Shown: positions 8,219-15,885 of the stretch, one piece after another
How positions within the stretch are numbered: position 1 is the first letter of the stretch
Layout: every line of letters starts with the position of its first letter
Origin: a virus
IMG/VR virus record: IMGVR_UViG_3300009545_000016
Location: 1 to 28,780 of that record
Reading direction: 5' to 3' (one strand)
DNA length: 28,780 nucleotides
Made by a program: the position numbers and the translations under genes
The notes under the pieces: model-generated
Told to the model about the DNA's origin: nothing
Database searches by the model: none
Seen by the model: the letters and a program-made list of their open reading frames with translations, nothing else

Positions 8219-8638
8219 ATGGCCAAGCAGAGTGGTCTTGGGTATTCCGTCAACGTCGATGACGCGGCCGGCACTGCCCGGGACCTTTCCAACGACATCA
8301 CCAACTTCGATTACGCCACCCCGAAGGGTGTGCAGGACACCACTGGTGTGGACAAGTCGGCACACGAGCGGCTGTTGCTCCTCGCGGACTTCTCCATCAC
8401 GTTCAACGGGGTGTTCAACAACGCGTCGAACAAGTCGCACGACGTGTTCAAGACCGTTCCGTCCGGCTCGGTTGCCCGCACCGTCACCCTCGCCATCACG
8501 AGCCCGGCATCGGTGACCAGCACCCTGGCGAACGAAACGCTGTTCTCCGACTACCAGATCAAGCGCGACACCGACGGAAAGCTCACCTGGGTAGCTCCCG
8601 GTGTGCTCGCTGACGGCACCGTGCCGGCCTGGACGTGA
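8219..8638 (+). CDS. Second tail tube protein paralog (short form)
   Basis: The 139-residue protein is a shorter relative of the 248-residue tail tube protein at 7064. It shares MAKQSGLG at the start, TGVDKSAHER, FNNAS and FKTVP at matching positions, and it lacks the C-terminal beta domain. The ribosome site AAGAGGT lies well placed before ATG 8219. It may be the main tube subunit with the longer protein as decorated variant, or the two may alternate. Its stop overlaps the GTG start of the tail chaperone gene (8635), the normal next gene after the tail tube. Confidence 0.8.
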   Translation: MAKQSGLGYSVNVDDAAGTARDLSNDITNFDYATPKGVQDTTGVDKSAHERLLLLADFSITFNGVFNNASNKSHDVFKTVPSGSVARTVTLAITSPASVTSTLANETLFSDYQIKRDTDGKLTWVAPGVLADGTVPAWT

Positions 8639-9063
8639 TTCCTGTGGGATTCGCCGCTCCACGCCGCACGTACTCCCTCGAATTCGAGGGCGACGAGTTC
8701 GACGGCCTGATCGTGAAGGTCAGGCCGCCGACCGTCGGCGAGGCCCTGGACAACATGGACCTTGCCTGGATGACCGACGACACACTGACGGAAAAGGACC
8801 GGCTCGACCGGCTGTACCAGCTGTACACGCTGTTCTCGTCCCGGCTCGTGTCGTGGAACGTGGAATGCGACGGAACCGAGGTCCCCGCGACCTTGGCTGG
8901 GCTCCTGACGCTCGACAACGACTTCGGGATCCGCATCGTGCGGTCCTGGCTGTTCGAAACGTCGATGGTGCCCCGCCCTTTGGACGAAAGCTCAACCAGT
9001 GGCGTGCCGTCGGTCGAGTTCTCGATTCCGATGGACGAGACCTCGGCCGCCCTCGCGAGCTGA
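8635..9063 (+). CDS. Tail assembly chaperone, short form (gpG-like)
   Basis: The 142-residue product begins at GTG 8635, overlapping the previous stop. It is acidic and mainly helical (TVGEALDNMDLAWM, KDRLDRLYQLYTLFSSRL). It sits between tail tube and tape measure, where siphophages encode a pair of chaperones that coat the tape measure before tube assembly. The longer partner is made by a frameshift, described at 8635-9194. The normal frame ends at TGA 9061-9063. Confidence 0.8.
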   Translation: MIPVGFAAPRRTYSLEFEGDEFDGLIVKVRPPTVGEALDNMDLAWMTDDTLTEKDRLDRLYQLYTLFSSRLVSWNVECDGTEVPATLAGLLTLDNDFGIRIVRSWLFETSMVPRPLDESSTSGVPSVEFSIPMDETSAALAS

Positions 9064-9194
9064 CCCACGCCGAAACAGTCCTGGCCCTGTGCGACCGGTT
9101 CCACTGTTTGCCCAGCCAGCTGTACGCGGAAGACGCCGAACTGTTGCAAATGCTGCTGATCGTGAAGGAAGGAGGCGGCGACCATGGCGAATGA
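8635..9194 (+). CDS. Tail assembly chaperone, long form (gpGT-like) by -1 frameshift
   Basis: A ribosome moving back one base near 8976-8982 would join the short chaperone to an open frame that runs to TGA 9192-9194, giving about 186 residues. The heptamer there is CCCTTTG, read as C CCT TTG in the normal frame, which fits the X XXY YYZ pattern for -1 slippage, although it is not one of the strongest sites. The added part reads RKLNQWRAVGRVLDSD, then RELTHAETVLALCDRF and QLYAEDAELLQMLLIVKEGGG. It is protein-like and helical, as in other GT extensions. It has no plausible start of its own and overlaps the tape measure start by eleven bases. Confidence 0.7.
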
Positions 9195-11622
9195 GGTGTC
9201 CATCAAGGTCACCGCGAAGGACGAGACCGCCTCCACCCGGAACGTTATCCGCGCCGGGTTCGGTGTCACCGGAAAGGAAGCCGGAGACGCGTTCGGCACG
9301 GAACTGGACAAGGCAGCCAAGACCGGCGGCACGAAAGCCGGTGAGGATGTCGCCAAATCCACGAAGGACGCGGCGAAGAAAGAAGGCAGCTCCGGCGGCG
9401 GCTTGAACCCCATGTTGTTGGGGCTGGTCACGGGTGCGCCCGCGATCGGTGCCGCCGCCGGTGTTGCCCTGGTAGGTGGTCTCGGGGTCGGGCTGGTCGG
9501 CCTCGGGGCCACCGTCGCGGCACGCAACGACCAGGTGAAGGCGTCGTTCACGCTCCTGACCGCCGACCTGTCCCGTACCGCCGACTCGTGGGGGTCGGTG
9601 CTGGCGAAGCCGGCGGCGGCGGCGATCAACCAGGTCACCGCCGAGTTCGATCAGCTGAAGCCGGCGATCGGCAACGCCCTGGGCAACGTAGGCGGCCAGT
9701 TCTCGACCCTGACGGGCACCCTGACGGACTTCGCGTCCCGTGCCATGCCCGGCGTGGTCGCCGCGTCCAGCCGCCTTTCCCCGGTGTTTCAGGGCTTGCG
9801 TACGGACGCCGGCACGCTGGGCGCATCGGTCGGGGGCGCGTTCGACACCGTGTCTCGGCATTCGGATTCGTTGGGAACGTCGATCAGCTCCATTGAGCGG
9901 ATCATCGCTACGACCGTGAACACGGCCGCGCCTTTGGTGGCGCGGCTGTCCGACGAGTTCGCCCAGCACTCCGGCCAGATCGAAGCCGCCGTGTCGGCCG
10001 TGGGCTCCACGATCACCGCGTTGTCGTCCACGGCGCTTCCTGTGCTGGGCACGGCGATCGGCGGGGATCTGCGGCTGGTCACCGGGTTCCTGAACGCGTT
10101 GGGCCCAGCTGACGCTGTGCTGGGCGCGTTCGGTGGGGCCGCCTTGTCGGCGTACATGAACGTCAGGTTGCTGTCGAACCTGTCCGAGCCACTGTCCAAA
10201 ATGGCCGGTTCCCTCAAGAGCGCCGGCACCGAAGGAACCACGTTCGGCACGGTCACTACCAAGGCCGGAACCGCACTGGAAAAGGTCGGTGGCGCGCTCC
10301 CCGCGATCGGGATCGGCCTGACCGCCATCGGCATGGTGATGGACCTGGCGGCCCAGCACGGCCAGGACCTCGCCAAGGCCGGGGACGACGTCGCGAAGGG
10401 CTTGGAGGCTGGCGGCACGGCCGCCGCTGTGGCGCGTGGGCAGTTGGCCGGGTGGCAGCGGGACGCGGCGACCGCACAGAAGACGCTGGACGGCCTGACC
10501 TTGTCCACGACGATGAGCGTGGCGGCGGCCGGCCGGTTCGGCACCGCGTCCAGCCAGGCGAACGCGTCGCAGGCGAACGCGAATCAGACACTGTCGGATT
10601 CGAAGACGAAGATCCAGGAGGCGTTGGACAAGTACAACGCGTACACGGCCACGCTCGGGGTCGCGGCGATCACGTCCGACCAGTTGGCGGGCAAGACCGC
10701 GGTTTATGCGGACTCGGCTCAGAACGCGTCGTCCAACACGGCGCAGCTGAAGGCCACGATGGACACGCTGAATTCGGCCGCGTCGACAGCGGATCAGCGG
10801 ATTCAGGCGCTTCAAACAAGCTTGGCGCTCATGTCGGACAACGGCCTGGAGAAGGCACAGGACTACGCGGCGCAGACCAGCACCGCCCTGGACAACTTCG
10901 CCACCCAGGCCGCGACCGCCAAGGGCGCGACTTTCACCCTCAACGGCGAGTTGGACACCAACTCGGCGCGGGGTCGTGCTGTGCTGACCGTTCTTGAGCA
11001 AGCCCGCGCCGGGTGGGTGGGTCAAGCACAGGCCATGGCGGATGCTGGGCAGTCCACCGCTCAGATCAATGGGGCGTTGCAGAACAACCAGAACCAGCTG
11101 ATTGGTGTGTTGCGGGCCGCTGGGTTGACTCAGGATCAAATCAACGGCCTGATTCAGACGTACCACCTTGTTCCTGGTGAGATTTCCACGCGGGTGGACG
11201 CGGACACCAGTCCCGCTGTGGGCGCGGTTCAGAACCTGGTGCGCTACATCAACGGCACCCGCGCTGTGGTCACGGTCGACACCCAGACCGGCAACACCAC
11301 GTCGTTGAACTTCGGTGGTGGCCGGCGGGCGTCCGCGCATGGCGGGGTTGTGGGCGCGGCGGCGAATGGCCGGACGATCGGCTCCGACCTGATGTTGGTG
11401 GGGGAGCAGGGCCCGGAGCTGATTCGGGCGGCGGCCGGCTCCACGGTGATCCCGAACTCTGGCGTGTCGCAGGAGATCCGGAACGCGATGGGCGGCGGTG
11501 GGCAGGCGGCGGGGGTTCAGGTCAGTTTCGCTGGGGATCTGGATTCTCAGTTCGCGTCGCTGTTCATGAAGTTCCTCCGGTCCGGCTCCATCCAGATCAA
11601 GCAGCAGTACATTCAGAAGTGA
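9184..11622 (+). CDS. Tape measure protein
   Basis: At 812 residues this is the longest protein of the window, as expected for the protein that sets tail length; by the usual rule of about 1.5 angstrom per residue the tail would be near 120 nm. It is Ala/Gly/Thr-rich with long helical stretches. Residues about 76-113 form a hydrophobic Gly-rich segment (GLVTGAPAIGAAAGVALVGG), as often seen in tape measures. Near the C-terminus is MLVGEQGPELIRAAAGSTVIPN, a well-known tape-measure signature. Ribosome site GGAAGGAGG precedes ATG 9184. I see no lysozyme or peptidase domain in it. The 21 bases around the start match those of the gene at 3844. Confidence 0.92.
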   Translation: MANEVSIKVTAKDETASTRNVIRAGFGVTGKEAGDAFGTELDKAAKTGGTKAGEDVAKSTKDAAKKEGSSGGGLNPMLLGLVTGAPAIGAAAGVALVGGLGVGLVGLGATVAARNDQVKASFTLLTADLSRTADSWGSVLAKPAAAAINQVTAEFDQLKPAIGNALGNVGGQFSTLTGTLTDFASRAMPGVVAASSRLSPVFQGLRTDAGTLGASVGGAFDTVSRHSDSLGTSISSIERIIATTVNTAAPLVARLSDEFAQHSGQIEAAVSAVGSTITALSSTALPVLGTAIGGDLRLVTGFLNALGPADAVLGAFGGAALSAYMNVRLLSNLSEPLSKMAGSLKSAGTEGTTFGTVTTKAGTALEKVGGALPAIGIGLTAIGMVMDLAAQHGQDLAKAGDDVAKGLEAGGTAAAVARGQLAGWQRDAATAQKTLDGLTLSTTMSVAAAGRFGTASSQANASQANANQTLSDSKTKIQEALDKYNAYTATLGVAAITSDQLAGKTAVYADSAQNASSNTAQLKATMDTLNSAASTADQRIQALQTSLALMSDNGLEKAQDYAAQTSTALDNFATQAATAKGATFTLNGELDTNSARGRAVLTVLEQARAGWVGQAQAMADAGQSTAQINGALQNNQNQLIGVLRAAGLTQDQINGLIQTYHLVPGEISTRVDADTSPAVGAVQNLVRYINGTRAVVTVDTQTGNTTSLNFGGGRRASAHGGVVGAAANGRTIGSDLMLVGEQGPELIRAAAGSTVIPNSGVSQEIRNAMGGGGQAAGVQVSFAGDLDSQFASLFMKFLRSGSIQIKQQYIQK

Positions 11623-11631
11623 GGCATTGGA

Positions 11632-12120
11632 ATGCACCGCTACAAGTGCTTTAACGCGGCAATGGCTACTACGGCCGCCCAGGGCATCGTGGCGACGGGA
11701 ACGAGCATCAAGACCATGCTCCAGATCGCCACCCCGTCGACTCGGCAGATCCAGTTGATTTCGTGGGGCTTTACCCTGTCCGCCCAGAACGCTGGTCTGA
11801 TCGAGCTTCTTCAGACCGATGTGGCCGCGACCGTCACCGCCCACGTGGCGGCTGGTGTTCAGCCGCTGGACCCCAATGCTCCAGCGTCATTGATGACGCT
11901 GGGCACGTCCGCGACCGGGTACACGGCAACTGCCGAAGGGTCGATCACGGCTACGCGCATGTTCGACAGCATCCTCACCACTGGAACATTCACATGCGAG
12001 TATGAATACCAGTGGATGCCGGACGAGCGGCCGATTGTCGCCGTGTCGAAGTTCCTTCGCGTACGCGCCACGATGGGCACCACCACCAACATGGCGTGCT
12101 GGGTCGTGTGGGACGAGTGA
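11632..12120 (+). CDS. Minor tail protein, conserved actinophage type
   Basis: This protein of 162 residues has a C-terminal part (YEYQWMPDERPIVAVSKFLR, then CWVVWDE) that I recall from small proteins placed beside the tape measure gene in other actinophages. The pattern is beta-rich and there is no signal peptide or membrane segment. It is probably a tail tip or tail surface component. The spacer from the tape measure stop is nine bases. Its general look resembles the proteins encoded at 3405-4765, but I cannot show common descent by eye. Confidence 0.65.
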   Translation: MHRYKCFNAAMATTAAQGIVATGTSIKTMLQIATPSTRQIQLISWGFTLSAQNAGLIELLQTDVAATVTAHVAAGVQPLDPNAPASLMTLGTSATGYTATAEGSITATRMFDSILTTGTFTCEYEYQWMPDERPIVAVSKFLRVRATMGTTTNMACWVVWDE

Positions 12121-12153
12121 CGTAACCCGACACGACAAAATCGGAGGTGAGAA

Positions 12154-14466
12154 ATGGGCATCGCCGCCCGCGTGTCTGGATTCCAGAAACGCATGTCCAA
12201 CACGCCCGGCCCCCTCATGGGTGGCAGCACGCCGGGTGTGCCGATTCTGGTCGGCCAGTTCGGGAACCGGCTGTTCCTGGTGGTGGAGATTGCGTGGGGC
12301 GCGAATCTGGCGGCGAACTCGTCCACATGGCCATGGGTGGATGTCACGTCGGATGTTCAGATTGAGACGGACAAGAACATCACCATCAGCACCGGCCGTT
12401 CGGATGAGCACGCCACCACACCTCCGGCGACGTGCCGGTTCGTGCTGGACAACCGCGCGAACAGGTACAGCCAATCCCCCCTGGGGGCGTGGTGGCCGAA
12501 CGTGAAACGCGGCACCCCGGTTCGGGTGCGGCTGATTCTGGACAGTATCTCGTACACGGTGTTCGAGGGGAACGCGACCGGTTTCACGCCGGAATGGGAC
12601 ACGACCGGAAACTACGCGATCGCACATGTGGAAGCGGCGGGCTTGTTCCGGCGCGTGGGGCAGGGAAACGCGCCTCTTCAGTCGACAATGCGTTTGTACA
12701 CGCCGAGTGTTTCGGGGCTTCTTCAGTACTGGCCGATGGAGGACCAGTCGGGTGCCCCCGCGTTCGCGTCGGGCATTACCGGCGGTGTGCCGATGTCGTA
12801 CGTGTTGGGGTCGGATGTCATCACCCAGCCGAATGCGTCGTTCTCGTTGCATCAGGACACGACGTTTGTGTGTTCGGACGCGTTGCCGATCATGAACGGG
12901 TCGGCCTACGCCAGCATCCCGACGTACACCGGCACCGAGAAGTGCCAGGTCCGGATGCTGATCGACTGGCCGCAGGCGGCGAACGCGCTTGCGGACGGCT
13001 CGACCGTGTTCAGCCTGTACATGACCGGCACCATCGGCCGCTACGACGTCAACTATCACACCGGCGGTTCCCTCACGATCGCGATCTACGATCAGGGCGG
13101 AGCGAAGATTGCGGAAACCGGCTCGATCGCGCTCATCCTGAACGGCATTCCGCTGTGCGTCCAGCTGTCCATCTCGTACAACGCTGGCCTGTCCGCGACA
13201 GCGTTCACCCTGTACACAATGGGCACGGGTGGCGGGTCGCCCACGGTGAACGGGTTCACGTCAGGAACCACAAACGTCGGTGTCGCCACCTCGTTGGTGT
13301 TGTTGCCCGGCAACGTGAACACGCACGTCGGTATTGGGCACGTCACGGTGCAGTCCACCACCACGGACCTGACGGAAATGTCCGGGCCCGTCACCGCGTT
13401 CGACGGGGAGACGGTCCAGGCGCGAATCAACCGGTTGTTGGCGTTGGTGAACGTGGAGACCGCCACCTACAACAGCGACGGTGTGCACACGTCGAAGCTG
13501 ATGGGGCCGCAGCGGATCGACACGTTGCTGAACCTGTTGCGGGAGGCTGAGCAAACCGAACCTGGTGTGCTGTTCGACGGCTTGAACGGGTCGCTGTCGT
13601 TCTATTCACGCACGGCGGAGGAGAACCAGGCGGCTGGCCTCACTATCGACGCCACGAGTGGCATGATCGCGCCTCCGTTCCAACCGCTGGATGACGATCT
13701 TCAGTTGCGGAACAGGTGGGTGGTGTCGCATCGAAACGGATCGTCGGTGACGTTTCAGGACACCACGGGCCCGCTCGGGGTGAACACGGTCGGCTTGTAC
13801 GGCGACTCGGTGACGGTGAACGTCAACCAGAACCCCAGCGGCGTGTACACCGGGCCATTGGGGGTGAAGGCCCTCGCGGATCAGGCGGGGTGGCGTGTGC
13901 ATGAGAACACGATCGAGGGGTACCGGTACCCCTCGTTGAATCTTGCGTTTCACCATTCGCCCACGCTGTTGTCGCCATGGCTGACGCTGGGTCTTCTGGG
14001 ACGTGTGGACGTGACGAACGTTGCTTCCGTGTACACGCAGATGCCGAACACGTCTGTGTCGCTTCTGGTGCAGGGCATGACGTGGACCATCACCCAGTTC
14101 CTGTTGTCGGTGTCGGCGAACTGCTCCCCGTACGAACCGTGGCGGGTGGTGCAGTTGGCACAGACTTCGGGGGACACCGCCGAGTTCCTGTGCCATCTCG
14201 ACAGCACGGGGAGTTCGTTGGCGGCGGCGGCGAACGCGGGCGACACATCGCTTTCGGTGCAGACGACCAGCGGTCTTCCGTTGTGGTCGACCGACGCTGA
14301 TGATGTGCCGTTCGTGGTGAAGGTCGGCGGTATCCCAGTGACAGTGACGGCGGTATCCGGGTCCAGTTCGCCGCAAACATTCACGGTTACCGGGGCAACA
14401 ATGACGAAACAGCTGGCGGCCGGAAGCGGTGTCACTGTGTGGCAGGAAACTGCTCTGACCCTGTAA
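12154..14466 (+). CDS. Large minor tail protein with LamG-like insertion
   Basis: The 770-residue protein starts at ATG 12154 with ribosome site CGGAGGTGAG. Residues about 30-165 resemble distal tail or baseplate-hub domains (VPILVGQFGNRLFLVVEI, CRFVLDNRANRYS). Residues about 180-430 (LLQYWPMEDQSG, then a long beta section to VGIGHVTVQST) look like a concanavalin A/LamG-type carbohydrate-binding domain. The rest (LARINRLLALVNVE-like helix, then LLNLLREAEQTEPGVLFDGL and a long beta region) matches the hub-type proteins of actinophages. The likely job is tail tip structure and binding to host surface sugars. No peptidoglycan hydrolase motif was seen. It is the best receptor-binding candidate here. 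Confidence 0.75.
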   Translation: MGIAARVSGFQKRMSNTPGPLMGGSTPGVPILVGQFGNRLFLVVEIAWGANLAANSSTWPWVDVTSDVQIETDKNITISTGRSDEHATTPPATCRFVLDNRANRYSQSPLGAWWPNVKRGTPVRVRLILDSISYTVFEGNATGFTPEWDTTGNYAIAHVEAAGLFRRVGQGNAPLQSTMRLYTPSVSGLLQYWPMEDQSGAPAFASGITGGVPMSYVLGSDVITQPNASFSLHQDTTFVCSDALPIMNGSAYASIPTYTGTEKCQVRMLIDWPQAANALADGSTVFSLYMTGTIGRYDVNYHTGGSLTIAIYDQGGAKIAETGSIALILNGIPLCVQLSISYNAGLSATAFTLYTMGTGGGSPTVNGFTSGTTNVGVATSLVLLPGNVNTHVGIGHVTVQSTTTDLTEMSGPVTAFDGETVQARINRLLALVNVETATYNSDGVHTSKLMGPQRIDTLLNLLREAEQTEPGVLFDGLNGSLSFYSRTAEENQAAGLTIDATSGMIAPPFQPLDDDLQLRNRWVVSHRNGSSVTFQDTTGPLGVNTVGLYGDSVTVNVNQNPSGVYTGPLGVKALADQAGWRVHENTIEGYRYPSLNLAFHHSPTLLSPWLTLGLLGRVDVTNVASVYTQMPNTSVSLLVQGMTWTITQFLLSVSANCSPYEPWRVVQLAQTSGDTAEFLCHLDSTGSSLAAAANAGDTSLSVQTTSGLPLWSTDADDVPFVVKVGGIPVTVTAVSGSSSPQTFTVTGATMTKQLAAGSGVTVWQETALTL

Positions 14467-14476
14467 GGAGGGGAAA

Positions 14477-14944
14477 ATGTCGTTCACCGCGGGGCAGAAA
14501 CTCGCCGCATCGGACCTAGACCAGATCGGTTCGACCGCATTCCAGTTCTTGGGCGCTGCGCAAAGCACATCGACCATCAACATGACGTCCAGCTACCAGG
14601 ACCTGACTGGCACGTCGGTCACGTTCACCACTCAATACGCCAACACGAAGATGCTGATCATCGGCATTTTCGACTGCGCTTTCACCAACGGCGTGGACAT
14701 TGGTGTGACCGGCGCGTACCTGGTGGGTGCGGCCGTGGTGGACGGCGTTAACCTGCACGCGTCCGGTGAGGCGCACTACAACGGCCAGCGGGCCACCGTG
14801 TCACAGACCTGGAATGTCACGCTGCCATTGGCGGGAAGCCACACCGTCAAACTTCAGGCCACCTACTTCGGGCCGGGACCTTCGGGTGCAATTCAAACTG
14901 TAGGTGCGTCCACTCGCTGGTCCGGTATCGTGTTCGGCCCGTAA
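14477..14944 (+). CDS. Minor tail protein / tail fibre-like
   Basis: The 155-residue product begins SFTAGQKLAASDLDQIGST, a start typical of phage tail fibre and appendage proteins (F..G..L.A.DL). A beta-rich body follows, with MTSSYQDLTGTSVTFTT and a C-terminal WSGIVFGP. This resembles compact trimeric beta domains at the end of tail fibres. Ribosome site AAGGAGGGG stands before ATG 14477. It follows the large tail protein and probably forms part of the tail tip with it. Binding target is unknown. Confidence 0.65.
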   Translation: MSFTAGQKLAASDLDQIGSTAFQFLGAAQSTSTINMTSSYQDLTGTSVTFTTQYANTKMLIIGIFDCAFTNGVDIGVTGAYLVGAAVVDGVNLHASGEAHYNGQRATVSQTWNVTLPLAGSHTVKLQATYFGPGPSGAIQTVGASTRWSGIVFGP

Positions 14945-14959
14945 CGAGGAAGGAGAATA

Positions 14960-15313
14960 ATGGCTGACGATTACAGTCCGGTAGCAAGTAAATATAAGGC
15001 GATGCGGTGGACCGGCGACAACACGGCTGCTTTTCAGGCGTGGGTTCAGACGTTCACGAACATTCACCAGTTCACCACGGATGACTGGTCGGTCTCGTTG
15101 AACGCCCACTACAACGTCAACGCGTTGAATCTGTCGTGGACGGCACCGAACGGGTACAGCACCTTGTCCATGATTGTGCCGTTGGGCGGTTGGGCCGTGT
15201 TCGGACCGTACTGGGGAACCGATCCCACGCTGTACTGGCAGTTCGTGGGCCGCACGCCGTGGACCGCTTTTGTTGACGACGAGTTCCAGCGGGAATACGT
15301 CGCCACGGTCTAG
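14960..15313 (+). CDS. Small protein, possibly PGDYG-like phage domain
   Basis: This 117-residue protein carries KYKAMRWTGDNTAAFQAWVQ near the start, and later VPLGGWAVFGPYWG and DDEFQREYVATV. That arrangement matches a small domain found in many phage proteins, in which an AxQWTGDN start is followed by a PGDW-like turn and an F...Y.... end. The function of the family is not known to me. It is the last gene of the structural operon, where lysis genes are often found, but it has no signal or membrane segment and no catalytic motif. Ribosome site GAGGAAGGAG precedes ATG 14960. Confidence 0.6.
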   Translation: MADDYSPVASKYKAMRWTGDNTAAFQAWVQTFTNIHQFTTDDWSVSLNAHYNVNALNLSWTAPNGYSTLSMIVPLGGWAVFGPYWGTDPTLYWQFVGRTPWTAFVDDEFQREYVATV

Positions 15314-15320
15314 GCACACA

Positions 15321-15353
15321 ACAGCCCCCTGTTCACGGTGAACAGGGGGCTGT
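15321..15353. terminator. Hairpin between convergent operons
   Basis: ACAGCCCCCTGTTCAC (15321-15336) is followed after one base by its complement (15338-15353). The folded stem is about 14 bp with a small loop. It lies eight bases after the last structural gene and 15 bases before the stop of the minus-strand gene, so it can end transcription from both sides. Confidence 0.8.
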
Positions 15354-15367
15354 GTGGTGGCTGGTGA

Positions 15368-15712
15368 TCAGTAGCAGCGCAACGCCAGCGTCAGCAGCAC
15401 CGCGCCCGGATCTACGGTCCCCTGCACGCCGTAGCCCTGCATCCGGGCCAGCTCCGCCCGGTACTCCGTGTACAGCGCGGACCCGGGGGCGTTGCCGTCG
15501 TTGACGAACTCGTCGAACGGCTTGGTCTGGGCACCGGAGCACCACGCCGGCTGTGCTGCTGTCGGCGTGGTGCTGGCCGTCGGCTTCGCCTGGGCCGTGC
15601 CGTGCTGGCCGAAGCCGAGGCCCAACACGAACGCGACCGCGCACGCCAGGGCGGCGGCCCCGATCCATTTGAGCGGCCGGAACTGGCTGGTGTGGGTGAT
15701 CACGTGAGGCAT
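15368..15712 (-). CDS. Small exported or membrane-anchored protein
   Basis: The 114-residue protein has a positively charged start (about 15 residues) and a hydrophobic segment near residues 16-35 (WIGAAALACAVAFVLGLGFG). This is a signal peptide or signal anchor. After a Thr/Pro/Ala linker comes a short domain with two Cys (PAWCSGAQTK and LALRCY) that could form a disulphide bond outside the cell. Ribosome site AAAGGACC is well placed before ATG 15712. It is transcribed after the TraB-like gene but separated from it by 173 bp of repeats. The function is unknown; a cell-surface role in transfer, or an unrecognised lysis role, are both open. Confidence 0.65.
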   Translation of the reverse strand: MPHVITHTSQFRPLKWIGAAALACAVAFVLGLGFGQHGTAQAKPTASTTPTAAQPAWCSGAQTKPFDEFVNDGNAPGSALYTEYRAELARMQGYGVQGTVDPGAVLLTLALRCY

Positions 15713-15743
15713 GACAGGGGGTCCTTTCGATCATGGAAGAGAC

Positions 15744-15851
15744 GGAGCAGAAGGCGGAGCACCACGCCGAACGGGGAGCACATGCTCCACGGGGTGCTCC
15801 GCCCACTGCACCGCCCCTGACCTGAGGTGGAGCAGCGGAGCAGACGGAGCA
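15744..15851. repeat. GGAGCA repeat cluster after the TraB-like gene
   Basis: Six direct copies of GGAGCA start at 15744, 15756, 15775, 15829, 15837 and 15846; two inverted copies (TGCTCC) start at 15783 and 15795. The copies at 15744, 15837 and 15846 share CGGAGCAGA. The middle of the cluster folds as nested inverted repeats. The cluster is in the gene-free gap between the TraB-like gene and the small exported protein. A cis-acting transfer locus (clt) is one candidate role. Confidence 0.65.
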
Positions 15852-15885
15852 GAGCGGGCCGGGAAACCCGCCCTCAGCCCCCGTT

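Noticed and set aside
8992-11844. Very long minus-strand open frame opposite the tape measure gene
   Set aside because: It is a shadow of the high-GC plus-strand gene: Arg/Gly/His-rich low-complexity protein, no domain, and the plus strand encodes a clear tape measure.
14960-15313. Endolysin at the end of the structural operon
   Set aside because: The protein is only 117 residues, shows no catalytic or cell-wall-binding motif and fits a small PGDYG-like phage domain better.
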